From: Bacteroidetes bacterium OLB9
GTDB lineage: Bacteria; Bacteroidota; Bacteroidia; Chitinophagales; Saprospiraceae
Direction of reading: 5' to 3'
Assembly: GCA_001567255.1 (NCBI GenBank)
Contig: LNBW01000043.1
Coordinates: forward strand, 1 to 58,074
Length of the DNA stretch: 58,074 nucleotides
A model generated the notes under the pieces. The model was not told the origin of the DNA. It did no database searches and saw only the letters and a program-made list of their open reading frames with translations. Positions 28,396 to 36,671 of this stretch are shown here, piece by piece (position 1 is the first letter of the stretch; each line of letters opens with the position of its first letter). The translations under genes and the position numbers were made by a program.

Positions 28396-28403
28396 CAAAT
28401 GTA
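28396..28403 (-). promoter_or_regulatory. -7 box (TACATTTG) upstream of parC
   Basis: Matches TAnnTTTG on the minus strand 26 bases before the parC start. No clear -33 box is seen. The rest of 28404-28843 has no supported gene. Confidence 0.45.
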
Positions 28404-28843
28404 TGATTTTTTATTGTAATATAATAGAAAAATGATGCGTTGTTTATAGTATGCAATGCATGATATATTCAATTTAATTATTGTTATTTTTGATAGGAAG
28501 TACACGATAGTACTAAAAGCGAGGCATAACGCCTTTTCTACCGGACGGCAGATAGGAATTGGACATTTGTGCGAGATCCGACTGTTGTAAAGAAAAATTT
28601 GTGTAAACGAGAGCGCTTTCAAAGCGGATCGCTTCAAGATTTTAAGCATTGTTTGGCGAAAATATCTAAATCGAAGGTAATTATAGCAAAAAAAACTATT
28701 TTTGTCTTAATGAAATGAATAGCCGACTGCCCAAATAGAGCATTTGATGTTAACTGGCATACATTTCTACAACAGTAAATTTTTTATGAACCGATTAACT
28801 TTATAATTTTGTACATCATAATCAACTCATATCAGCTTCTTCA

Positions 28844-28914
28844 AATGCCGACTATCGCTACTGGTACTTTAAGAAGTAAAGGCGGCTGGGTGCAAGACGC
28901 TTTCATCAGTCGGC
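28844..28914. repeat. Short dispersed repeat with inverted ends, copy X
   Basis: It begins AATGCCGACTATCGCTAC and ends AGTCGGC. GCCGACT and AGTCGGC (28847-28853, 28908-28914) are exact complements. It matches 34094-34162 (AATACCTACTATCGCTAC...). It lies 60 bases upstream of the restriction-modification gene. A TAATTTTG box precedes it at 28804-28811. Confidence 0.45.
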
Positions 28915-28973
28915 TACAATGTAACATTTGACAGGAATCGACTGGACAATCTTTTTTTTTACCGAAAATCGGA

Positions 28974-31754
28974 ATGCAGATGCAAAAACAAATCGCGCTT
29001 GAAAAAATCAAATCTTTAGTTCAAAGGTTTGAGGAACAAAAAGAATTTTACAAACGGGCAGAGTATAACGAAACTCAAACTCGGCGAGATTTTATTGACC
29101 CGTTTTGGAAAGCGTTGGGCTGGGATATAGACAATGAAAATGGCTATGCTGAAAGTTATCGTGAAGTAATCCACGAAGACCGTGTCAAAGTAGGTGGCGC
29201 CACTAAAGCTCCCGATTATTCTTTCCGATTAGTAGGTGGCAAAAGACTATTTTTTCTGGAAGCCAAAAAGCCAAGTGTACTTATCAAAAACGATATTCAC
29301 CCGGCTTATCAAGTGCGTCGATATGGCTGGAGTGCCAAAATGCCCATTTCTATTATTTCCGACTTTGAAGAATTTGCCATTTATGATTGCAATACCAAGC
29401 CCAAACCTAACGACAAAGCAAGTACCGGACGTATAAAATATATGACTTACGAAAACTATATTTCGGAGTTTGATTTTATTTGGGATACTTTCGCAAAAGA
29501 AAGTGTGTTGAAGGGCAGTTTTGACAAGTTTCTTGCTAGCGATAAAAACAAAAAAGGAACTTCTACTGTAGATAAAGAATTTTTGCAATCGCTTGACAAA
29601 TGGAGAAAAGAGCTTGCTTTAAATATCGCTTTGCGCAATAAAAATATAACCGAAGAAGAACTCAATTTTGTAGTGCAGCACACGATAGATCGCTTAATTT
29701 TTCTTCGCATTGCAGAAGACCGAAGTGTAGAACCTTACGGAGATTTGCAAATTGACATCAAAACTGGTGAGTATTACAAAAACCTTTTGTTCCGGTTTCA
29801 TCAAGCCGACCAAAAATACAATTCTGGCTTGTTTGATTTTGAAAAGGATAAAATCAGTGGTATAATATCCATTGATAATAAAGTCATCAAAAGCATTATA
29901 GCTGAGCTTTATTATCCGCTTTGTCCTTATGAATTTTCGGTATTATCAGTTGAAATATTAGGAAGCGCCTATGAGCAATTTCTCGGAAAGCAAATTTCAC
30001 TTTCTGCAAATGGCAGGGCCATTATCGAAGAAAAACCCGAAGTGAGAAAAGCCGGTGGCGTGTATTACACACCGCAATATATTGTGGACTATATCGTAAA
30101 AAATACCATCGGAACACAAATACAAAATAAAACACCCAAGGAAGTGGCCGAGCTAAAAATAGTGGACCCTGCCTGCGGTAGTGGCAGCTTTTTGATCGGC
30201 GCTTATCAGTATTTATTGGATTGGCATAAGGATTATTACTCTAATAATGGTAAACCCAGCAAAGGCAATAAAAACAATCCTTTGACACCACTAGGCGAAC
30301 TGACGACAGCCGAGAAAAAACGTATCCTGCTCAATAATATTTATGGAGTGGATTTGGACAGCAATGCTGTGGAAGTAACGAAATTGAGTTTGCTTTTAAA
30401 ATGTATGGAAGGCGAGACCAAAGAAACCATTGAAACACAAACCAAACTCTTTCACGACCGCATTTTGCCGACGCTTGACAACAACATCAAAAGTGGCAAT
30501 TCTTTAATCGACCTGGATTATTACGACAATGAATTGGATTTTGGCGAAGAGAAAAAAGTAAAACCTTTCTCATGGCAAAAAGCATTTCCTGACGTATTTA
30601 AAAATGGTGGTTTTGATTGTGTAATTGGAAATCCGCCGTATGGAGCAGAATTATCAAAAGAACTTCAATCTTATTGTTTAAAAAAATACAATATTGGAAA
30701 TACAGATACTGCTGCATTATTTATGATCCAATCAAAAAATTTACTAACTAAAAATGGAATAAATGGATTTATTATTCCAAAATCATTTACATATGCGTCT
30801 AACTGGGCAAGAACAAGAGAATTATTATTAGATGACATAAGTATTATTGTAGATTGTTCAAAAGTATGGAAAGAAGTAAAACTTGAAATGAGTATTTATA
30901 TTAGTGAGAAAGGTAAAAAAAGTAAGACATTTATTTCAAGCATCAGAGACAAAGAAAATATTATTATAATTGGCAATATAGAAAAACGACTCTGTTATGA
31001 ATTTGATTTTATTTTAAATGGAGTAAGTGATAAAGAAATAGATATTGGAATTAAATTAAGGAAAAGCAATTTTGTTTTAAATGATTTTGTAGAAAATAGG
31101 CAAGGAATACCAAATCAAAAATATGTTGAGAAAAAATGTTCAGATTATAAAGTTATAGGTGGTGCTGAATTATTTAGGTACAGAAATATCAGTAATATTA
31201 AGGGTTATATTGACAAAAAATATATTGATAATAACTGTGCTTATTTATTAGAAAATAGTGTTTTTGTTCAAAGAATTGTTGCTCATATTGCTAACCCCAA
31301 ACCTCATATAAAGTTTATAGCGACAGTATTTAATAATATAAAATTAGATGAATATATAATAGTCAATACTGTAATACAGTTAATTAACAAATCAACTTAT
31401 CATAAAAATTTTATAACTGCAATCGTAAATTCTAAAATAGTAAATTGGTATGCATTAAGATTTATTTTTGCAAACGCAATAAGAACTATGCAATTTTATA
31501 ACCCTACAACATCAAAAATTCCATTCCCAAAACTAGATTTAAAACTTAAATCTGATAAACTCAAACATGATGAAATAGTAAAAAGTGTAGATTTATTATT
31601 ACAACTAAACAAAGACAAGCAAAACATCACTTTGCCTTCTCAGCTCGAAATGATAGAAAACAGAATCGCTTATGCAGAAAATAAAATCAATCAAATCGTT
31701 TATGAACTGTATGACTTGACAGAAGATGAGATAAAGATCATCGAAGCGAACTGA
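28974..31754 (+). CDS. Type IIG restriction-modification enzyme (nuclease-methyltransferase-specificity fusion)
   Basis: 926 residues in one chain. The N-terminal nuclease has D81 and E96-A-K98 (a PD-(D/E)xK site in PDYSFRLV...FFLEAKKPS). A gamma-class adenine methylase follows, with GGVYYTPQYIVDYIV (motif X), DPACGSGSFL (motif I, ~398) and NPPY (motif IV, 553-556). The C-terminal ~300 residues form a target-recognition domain and a final helical segment ending DLTEDEIKIIEAN. It should methylate its own site and cleave unmodified DNA. From about 30620 to 31620 the DNA is conspicuously more AT-rich than before, so the specificity part may be a later replacement. The last ~52 codons are duplicated at 37642-37797. 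No separate methylase or S subunit is near. Confidence 0.92.
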   Translation: MQMQKQIALEKIKSLVQRFEEQKEFYKRAEYNETQTRRDFIDPFWKALGWDIDNENGYAESYREVIHEDRVKVGGATKAPDYSFRLVGGKRLFFLEAKKPSVLIKNDIHPAYQVRRYGWSAKMPISIISDFEEFAIYDCNTKPKPNDKASTGRIKYMTYENYISEFDFIWDTFAKESVLKGSFDKFLASDKNKKGTSTVDKEFLQSLDKWRKELALNIALRNKNITEEELNFVVQHTIDRLIFLRIAEDRSVEPYGDLQIDIKTGEYYKNLLFRFHQADQKYNSGLFDFEKDKISGIISIDNKVIKSIIAELYYPLCPYEFSVLSVEILGSAYEQFLGKQISLSANGRAIIEEKPEVRKAGGVYYTPQYIVDYIVKNTIGTQIQNKTPKEVAELKIVDPACGSGSFLIGAYQYLLDWHKDYYSNNGKPSKGNKNNPLTPLGELTTAEKKRILLNNIYGVDLDSNAVEVTKLSLLLKCMEGETKETIETQTKLFHDRILPTLDNNIKSGNSLIDLDYYDNELDFGEEKKVKPFSWQKAFPDVFKNGGFDCVIGNPPYGAELSKELQSYCLKKYNIGNTDTAALFMIQSKNLLTKNGINGFIIPKSFTYASNWARTRELLLDDISIIVDCSKVWKEVKLEMSIYISEKGKKSKTFISSIRDKENIIIIGNIEKRLCYEFDFILNGVSDKEIDIGIKLRKSNFVLNDFVENRQGIPNQKYVEKKCSDYKVIGGAELFRYRNISNIKGYIDKKYIDNNCAYLLENSVFVQRIVAHIANPKPHIKFIATVFNNIKLDEYIIVNTVIQLINKSTYHKNFITAIVNSKIVNWYALRFIFANAIRTMQFYNPTTSKIPFPKLDLKLKSDKLKHDEIVKSVDLLLQLNKDKQNITLPSQLEMIENRIAYAENKINQIVYELYDLTEDEIKIIEAN

Positions 31755-31841
31755 AGTAATAGATAGTACTACAAAGGGTATCCGCCTCACAACGCTAGCG
31801 CTCAAATATAAGAACTAAAAAACCAGCTCTTTATATTATAC

Positions 31842-32033
31842 TCGCCAATAGAGTTGTAATGACACACAGGTCTCCATCACTAACCCATTCGCTCATATTT
31901 ACAAAAATTGAGTATCTTTATTTTTACACATGCGAGATATTTAAGATTTAATATATCGGTATTCATAAGTGAATACGTTAAATAAAATCCTGTGTTTATC
32001 GTTTTTATGCTTTTTTCTTATCTATATTTCACG
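31842..32033. repeat. ~190-bp island repeat, copy A (with left extension from 31599)
   Basis: It runs from TCGCCAATAGAGTTGTAAT to TATCTATATTTCACG and is nearly identical to 34278-34467 and 37885-38075, all in the same orientation. It contains GTATTCA-TAAG-TGAATAC, an 18-bp palindrome. With copy C the identity extends leftward through the end of the restriction gene (31599-32033 versus 37642-38075, offset 6043). No reading frame is conserved. The remaining 32034-32189 DNA is AT-rich and has no gene. Confidence 0.9.
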
Positions 32034-32189
32034 TTAAGCAATTTAAAATGCGCTTAATTATGTGCGAATATTAAGTTACAAAATATATTAAATTATAAAT
32101 TATGTCAATAAAATATGTAAACCATTATCATTTTTACATATAATCGTGAATATTGCCATATTATTATAGTTTGTAAGCATTAAAGAACG

Positions 32190-32261
32190 TTAAAGTTAAC
32201 AAATAATCATATAATATTGAAATATTTATAGACATATGTCAACTTTAAGTAGTATCTTTGT
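32190..32261 (+). promoter_or_regulatory. Promoter and putative operator of the XRE-ImmA/PIN operon
   Basis: A TATCTTTG -7 box (32254-32261) lies 20 bases before the ATG. TTAAAGTTAAC (32190-32200) and GTCAACTTTAA (32239-32249) are inverted near-perfect arms, and GACATATGTC (32232-32241) is a perfect palindrome over the -33 region. This fits autorepression by the XRE protein. Confidence 0.55.
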
Positions 32262-32280
32262 TGCCTAATTCAAAAAAACA

Positions 32281-33345
32281 ATGGGCATGAAAACGGTATT
32301 TGCAGAAAGATTTAAATCAGCACGTTTGATGAAAGGATTTTCTTTGCAGAACCTAGCTGATGCATTGGGAAATAAATTGTCTCGTCAAGCATTGCATCGT
32401 TACGAGAAGGGAGAAGTTATGCCGGATAATGACAAAATCAATCTATTAAGTAAGGTATTAGATGTAAATCCTGACTACTTTTTCAGAGGTACCAAGGTGG
32501 AATTAAGCGAAATTGAATATCGCAAATTGAGCAAAATGCCACAAAAAGAGGCTGCTATTATCAGGGAAAAAACCAAAGAGTACCTTTCACGCTATTTAGA
32601 GTTGGAAGAAATTTTAGGATTGGGCATTGCCTTTGAAAATCCTCTTAAAAATATTGATGTGGTTACTTCTTATAAACAAGTAAATGAAGCTGCACATCAA
32701 TTAAGAGAAAATTGGGGCTTAGGTAACGGAGCAATTTTTAATGTTGTTGAGCTTTTAGAAGATAAAAACATTAAAGTCGTTAAGTTAGAAGTAGATGAAG
32801 ATTTTGACGGTTTGCAAACTTTTGTAAACGGCACTATTCCTGTGGTTGCATACAACGTAAAGAAAACCAATAAGCCCGACAGAATTAGACTTACTCTTTT
32901 ACACGAATTAGCTCACTTGCTTTTGAATTTTGGCGATATTACTTCAAAACAAAAAGAAACCTTATGCTTTCAGTTTGCAGGTGCAATGTTATTGCCTGAA
33001 AAAACCATAAAAGCAGAGTTGGGCGAACATAGAAATAAACTTTCAATAAACGAGTTAGGCAATATCAAAAAACAATACGGTATCTCTATGCAAGCCATAG
33101 TTATGAGAGCCAAAGACTGTGGTATCATCAACGAGCACTATACCAAACAATTCTTTTTCATAATCAAGCAAATGAATTGGAAAGTAGATGAACCTGTTGA
33201 ATATAGTGGCGCAGAAGAATCAAACCGTTTTGAACAACTTTTATTCCGTGCGTTAGTTGAAGACCAAATTTCAATGTCAAAGGCAGCTTCTTTGAACAAC
33301 CAAACACTAGCTGATTTCAGAAAGGAATATCAAATGATGTTTTAA
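32281..33345 (+). CDS. XRE-family regulator fused to ImmA/IrrE-type metallopeptidase
   Basis: 354 residues. Residues ~8-65 are a Cro/CI helix-turn-helix (RLMKGFSLQNLADALGNKLS, RQALHRYEKGEVMP). Residues ~130-300 are an ImmA/IrrE zinc peptidase with H208-E-L-A-H212. Such proteins (COG2856) cleave a repressor or partner in phage, ICE and toxin-antitoxin-like modules. The next gene, 23 bases on, encodes a PIN-domain protein, so this is probably its regulator or antitoxin. Palindromes at the promoter suggest autoregulation. It lies between island repeats A and B. Confidence 0.88.
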   Translation: MGMKTVFAERFKSARLMKGFSLQNLADALGNKLSRQALHRYEKGEVMPDNDKINLLSKVLDVNPDYFFRGTKVELSEIEYRKLSKMPQKEAAIIREKTKEYLSRYLELEEILGLGIAFENPLKNIDVVTSYKQVNEAAHQLRENWGLGNGAIFNVVELLEDKNIKVVKLEVDEDFDGLQTFVNGTIPVVAYNVKKTNKPDRIRLTLLHELAHLLLNFGDITSKQKETLCFQFAGAMLLPEKTIKAELGEHRNKLSINELGNIKKQYGISMQAIVMRAKDCGIINEHYTKQFFFIIKQMNWKVDEPVEYSGAEESNRFEQLLFRALVEDQISMSKAASLNNQTLADFRKEYQMMF

Positions 33346-33368
33346 TTTCATAATTCCTATGATTAGCT

Positions 33369-33881
33369 ATGAAAATCAAAATTGCTGTAACAGATGCCAA
33401 TATTTTTATTGATTTGTATGATTTAGGATTGACAAAATCTTTTTTCAATCTTGAAATGGAGACTCATACTACTTATGCAGTTTTGTACGAATTGTTTTCA
33501 GAACAGCAAGAAATACTTAAAGCCTATCAATCTGTTGGTAGGCTTACTATTCATAATTTGAAGGAACCAGATTTCATTGAGATTCACAATGAGAATTATC
33601 CCAAATCTTTGTCAGCAGCAGACAAATCCGTTTTACATATTGCTAACAAAATCAATGCTTGTGTATTGAGTAGTGATAAAACACTTCGGAATTGTGCTAA
33701 AAACAAACAAATTGAGTATCACGGTATGATATGGATTTTTGACAAATTTGTAGAAAGAGCAATTCTAACCCCGAAAGAAGCAAAGACTAAATTAAAACAA
33801 CTTGTAGCCACTAATTTTCTTTTTCGCAACAATCAAAGTTTAGTTGAAGAAATTGAAAAACGATTGAAAATTTGGAAGTAA
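33369..33881 (+). CDS. PIN-domain protein, probable RNase toxin partner
   Basis: 170 residues. The four acidic PIN residues are in place: D9 (AVTDANIFIDL), E41 (YELFSEQ), D85 (SAADKSVLHIA) and D103 (SSDKTLRNCAK). PIN domains are Mg-dependent RNases and are the commonest toxin fold. It is encoded 23 bases after the XRE-ImmA gene and must be co-transcribed. The C-terminal ~45 residues form a basic helical tail. A two-gene toxin-antitoxin or abortive-infection module is the natural reading, though activity is inferred from residues only. Confidence 0.85.
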   Translation: MKIKIAVTDANIFIDLYDLGLTKSFFNLEMETHTTYAVLYELFSEQQEILKAYQSVGRLTIHNLKEPDFIEIHNENYPKSLSAADKSVLHIANKINACVLSSDKTLRNCAKNKQIEYHGMIWIFDKFVERAILTPKEAKTKLKQLVATNFLFRNNQSLVEEIEKRLKIWK

Positions 33882-34093
33882 ATCGCTAGGAATACAATAG
33901 GTCGTTTTTTAGTAATAAAACGTAAAGATTACTTGAGATGATGACTCGAAGCAGTTATCATCAATACCTGTTAGTTCGCTTGGCTTATACCTTTTGTGTA
34001 AGCACACGTCTTGTTGTGGCCATTAATGAGCGTTATCGTTATGGGGTGTTGTTAGTTTTTAAGCTTTTGTACTGATGCCATTTCCGTTCCTGA

Positions 34094-34162
34094 AATACCT
34101 ACTATCGCTACGGCGCTTTGGGAAGTTATGATAGTAGTGGCAAGGGTATAGCGACTGATGGC
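34094..34162. repeat. Short dispersed repeat, copy Y
   Basis: It begins AATACCTACTATCGCTACGG and ends ACTGATGGC. It aligns with copy X at 28844-28914, most strongly over ACTATCGCTAC and GAAGT. It is flanked by ATGCCAT (just upstream, ~34076) and ATGGCAT arms. The remainder of 33882-34277 has no supported gene. Confidence 0.4.
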
Positions 34163-34277
34163 ATAATGATAATAAGTTGACAAATACACATGATATGAGG
34201 ACAACATCAAATATTTTAAATGATAATTGAAAATGGGGAAGTTCTGACCGCATCAGCAATGGATCATCAGAATATAA

Positions 34278-34467
34278 TCGCCAATAGAGTTGTAATGGCA
34301 CATAGGTCTCCATCACTCACCTAATCGCCCATATTTACAAAAATTGAGTATCTTTATTTTTACACATGCGAGACATTTAAGATTTAATATATCGGTATTC
34401 ATAAGTGAATACGTAAAAAAATCCTGTGTTTATCGTTTTTATGCGTTATTCTTATCTATATTTCACG
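34278..34467. repeat. ~190-bp island repeat, copy B
   Basis: Same sequence and orientation as copies A and C, but without the extended left flank those two share. It ends the XRE-ImmA/PIN segment and begins the MarR-regulon segment. The GTATTCA-TAAG-TGAATAC palindrome is intact. Confidence 0.9.
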
Positions 34468-34562
34468 TAAAAAGAAGTTTGATTTTATTTGGATTGCGAC
34501 TAGAAAACGCTGCTGAATGCTTAATTCTACTTTTGATATTAGCTATATTTTAACTATGAAAT

Positions 34563-35168
34563 TCATAACTGTAATTCGTGTTCAGGGCAATCAACTCTCA
34601 ATTCGCTTTCAGCAAGTCGGCTTTTTAAAAGCTTGCAATAATGAACGCCTTTGTCAACCTGATAGTTTGAGCAAGTAAAACACATTCGCTGAATGGTAAT
34701 GATACCTGATTTGTTCAGGTCATAAATTAATTTCAGCAGTCCGTTTAGCATTATGATTTTTTGTTCTTCTGTCAATTTTTCAAGGGGTTGCTCTATGGAA
34801 GAAGCAAATAAGGATACCTTCTTAGCTATTTTTTTCCCTTCTGTTGTAAGTGAAAGTGAATAACTTCTTGTATCTCGTGGGTCTGTTTCTTTAGCGACTA
34901 AATCTTTTGCAAGCAACACTTTTACGCTATCGCTAATGGTGGCTTTGGTCATATTGAATTCGTCTGCCAAATAACTTACCTTGCACATTTCTTGCGAATG
35001 AAAATAGATAAAAATCAAAATCTGAATTTGGATAGGACTCAATGAATTTTCTTTGCTTTCGTTCCAAAGCAATACTCTAAACGCTTCTGATATTCGTTCC
35101 AAAGCCACTACAATTCGACTTTCTACTTTGTTGTTTTGCTCGTTTAAATTAAAAGACGAGTATTTCAT
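34563..35168 (-). CDS. MarR-family regulator with C-terminal cysteine cluster
   Basis: 201 residues, longer than the ~145 usual for MarR. The winged helix-turn-helix (YLADEFNMTKATISDSVKVL, wing DPRDTRSYSLSLT) is followed by a tail with C163, C166, H176, C178, C194 and H197 (MCFTCSNY, HYCKLL, CPEH). This looks like a metal or redox-sensing site. Its ATG follows the DUF2024 stop directly (TAAATG), so the two are translationally coupled. Three promoters around it share one palindrome, so it most likely represses its own operon, the CxxC protein gene and the mini-thioredoxin gene. Confidence 0.88.
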   Translation of the reverse strand: MKYSSFNLNEQNNKVESRIVVALERISEAFRVLLWNESKENSLSPIQIQILIFIYFHSQEMCKVSYLADEFNMTKATISDSVKVLLAKDLVAKETDPRDTRSYSLSLTTEGKKIAKKVSLFASSIEQPLEKLTEEQKIIMLNGLLKLIYDLNKSGIITIQRMCFTCSNYQVDKGVHYCKLLKSRLAESELRVDCPEHELQL

Positions 35169-35513
35169 TTAATTACAATTTTCCATTTCAATTATAAAGT
35201 AACCTTTTTGCTTTATTTCAGCTTCCCATTGTGGCCTTAAAGTTTCAATGTGACAAAATCTACATTCTTTTGATGATAAAGTTTGCCCTTCTTGCCCTTT
35301 GGTTTTTAGATACTCTTTGCCATAATTGTAAATAACGATTGTATCTCTAATCTCTTGTGGTGCAATGATATCGAAGTGCATCACGCTACCATCTTTTTTT
35401 GTTACATAGGTGTCCCAAACTGCTACTTTCATTGTATTTGTTTTTAATTTTATAGTTTGTGCTGTCAATGTTGCGCCAAACAACAAAAAAGCAACGCTAA
35501 TTATATTTCTCAT
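35169..35513 (-). CDS. DUF2024 family protein with an apparent N-terminal signal sequence
   Basis: The DUF2024 part begins MKVAVWDTYVTKKDGSVMHF (ATG at 35432) and includes ECRFCHIE, the conserved CxxCH. Family members are usually ~85 residues and have no signal. Here the frame continues upstream for 27 codons as MRNIISVAFLLFGATLTAQT, a credible signal peptide, and the ATG at 35513 is only ~20 bases below the predicted start of transcription. I therefore choose the longer form (114 residues), but 35432 remains possible. It is the first gene of the DUF2024-marR operon. Function unknown; the CxxCH and its neighbours suggest a redox or metal role. Confidence 0.75.
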   Translation of the reverse strand: MRNIISVAFLLFGATLTAQTIKLKTNTMKVAVWDTYVTKKDGSVMHFDIIAPQEIRDTIVIYNYGKEYLKTKGQEGQTLSSKECRFCHIETLRPQWEAEIKQKGYFIIEMENCN

Positions 35514-35540
35514 TTAACTTATTATTAAAATTAAGCCTTG

Positions 35541-35572
35541 CAAAGATAGGGATCCTAACTTTACAAGGCAAA
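35541..35572 (-). promoter_or_regulatory. Promoter and operator 1 of the MarR regulon
   Basis: On the minus strand TTTG (35569-35572), 20 bases, then TATCTTTG (35541-35548). The palindrome-like GTTAGGATCCCTA (35547-35559) lies in the spacer and touches the -7 box. It drives DUF2024-marR. Confidence 0.7.
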
Positions 35573-35577
35573 TAAAA

Positions 35578-36315
35578 TCACTTTACTTTATAAGGTAAGG
35601 ACAAATTACCGCTCGCAACTGAATATACCTTGTAAACGCCAAGCATAGGTTTGTCTCCGCCACCGTGTCCACCATCACCGCCAGTATTTACCTGCATGAA
35701 AGCTGCAACACCGTCATAGGAAAAATCCGTTTTGTTATTCATCCGATAATCAGGCACAATTACTCTAATGGTGTTTCCTTTTGTGATGACTTGAAACCCT
35801 GGTGAATCCATATACATTGGCATTCCGGGATTTGTTGGTGGTAACACAACAGTTTTATCATTAGGGTCGAATTGTTTAACTGCTAAACCACCTTCCACAC
35901 GGTTATCTTGTGTTAATACCACCCAGTGCGGATGCCAAATAATGCCGTCATTTCCATAGTTTTTGTCTGAGTTCTCGTCCCAAAGTGGCGTGTCGTCAAA
36001 GTCAGGGTGTGATGTTAAAGCGAGAGCGACGATGCCTTCGGTGTCGCCAAAGCCAACATCAGTAGGTTTCAATGTAGTTGGAAATACATAACCCAAAACA
36101 GGAGCCCCATTAAGTTGACCTGCTGGTATTGGTGTTGTTTTTCCTGCTGTTCCTTTTACGGTAATTTCCCAAATGGTTGCACCAATTTCAGGAGAATGTT
36201 TTACGCTTACCTTTTTGATTTGAAAATCATCATTGTTGTAGTTTCCACATTTGTCGCAAGCATAACTTTGAAATGCGAAAACTGAAAGTCCGAGTAGAAG
36301 AACTAAATGTTTCAT
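35578..36315 (-). CDS. Periplasmic protein with N-terminal CxxC, unknown function
   Basis: 245 residues with signal peptide MKHLVLLLGLSVFAFQSYA followed at once by CDKCG. The body is rich in Asp, Gly and Pro and appears all-beta. Conserved-looking segments are GIIWHPHWVVL and PGMPMYMDSPGF, and GGDGGHGGGDK is a Gly/His-rich run that could bind metal. I do not recognise the family. Its own promoter carries the regulon palindrome, tying it to the MarR regulator and thioredoxin-like neighbours. Confidence 0.75.
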   Translation of the reverse strand: MKHLVLLLGLSVFAFQSYACDKCGNYNNDDFQIKKVSVKHSPEIGATIWEITVKGTAGKTTPIPAGQLNGAPVLGYVFPTTLKPTDVGFGDTEGIVALALTSHPDFDDTPLWDENSDKNYGNDGIIWHPHWVVLTQDNRVEGGLAVKQFDPNDKTVVLPPTNPGMPMYMDSPGFQVITKGNTIRVIVPDYRMNNKTDFSYDGVAAFMQVNTGGDGGHGGGDKPMLGVYKVYSVASGNLSLPYKVK

Positions 36316-36344
36316 TTTTTTGAATTTTAATAGTTAAAAGAAAA

Positions 36345-36390
36345 GTTAGCAATCCTTTTGAAATTAGGACTCCTAACTTATGTTGTCAAA
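36345..36390 (-). promoter_or_regulatory. Promoter and operator 2 of the MarR regulon
   Basis: On the minus strand TTTG (36387-36390), 20 bases, then TAATTTCA (36359-36366). GTTAGGAGTCCTAA (36364-36377) has arms TTAGGA/TCCTAA. A weaker second site GTTAGCAATCCTT lies at 36345-36357 on the plus strand. Confidence 0.7.
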
Positions 36391-36395
36391 ATTTT

Positions 36396-36629
36396 TTAGC
36401 CTTTTACATCAGCCATAGACGCACCAAAATTGATGTGAAGGACATTGCCGTTAGGAGTAACCAAAGCGGGTACAGATTTTACTCCTGCTTCCTCTGCTTC
36501 TGCAATTCGGTTGCGGTCTTCACCGATGTGAACGATTTCTACATTGGTTGCACCAATAAGATTAACGATGTCGTGTTCTGCGCTGATGCACACTGGACAT
36601 CCTGCGTGATAGAAAATAGATTTTGCCAT
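36396..36629 (-). CDS. Mini-thioredoxin / glutaredoxin-like protein
   Basis: 77 residues, cytosolic. C11-P-V-C14 follows the first beta-strand (KSIFYHAGCPVC), the cis-Pro is in KSVPALV, and the end is a short amphipathic helix. It is a small thiol-disulfide protein of the thioredoxin superfamily. Its own promoter, carrying the regulon palindrome, lies 43 bases upstream. It plausibly works with the periplasmic CxxC protein or with the Cys cluster of the MarR regulator. Confidence 0.85.
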   Translation of the reverse strand: MAKSIFYHAGCPVCISAEHDIVNLIGATNVEIVHIGEDRNRIAEAEEAGVKSVPALVTPNGNVLHINFGASMADVKG

Positions 36630-36671
36630 TTCTTTAATGATTTAAATTGTTGTTTGACAATATTGCCGGTG

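Noticed and set aside
28335..28649. 104-codon minus-strand frame overlapping the parC start
   Set aside because: It overlaps parC's start in another frame, and has no recognisable domain, consistent hydrophobic pattern or promoter. It looks like a chance frame.
34059..34316. 85-codon minus-strand frame after the PIN gene
   Set aside because: It spans the short repeat Y and part of island repeat B. The frame is not kept in other copies and no domain is visible.
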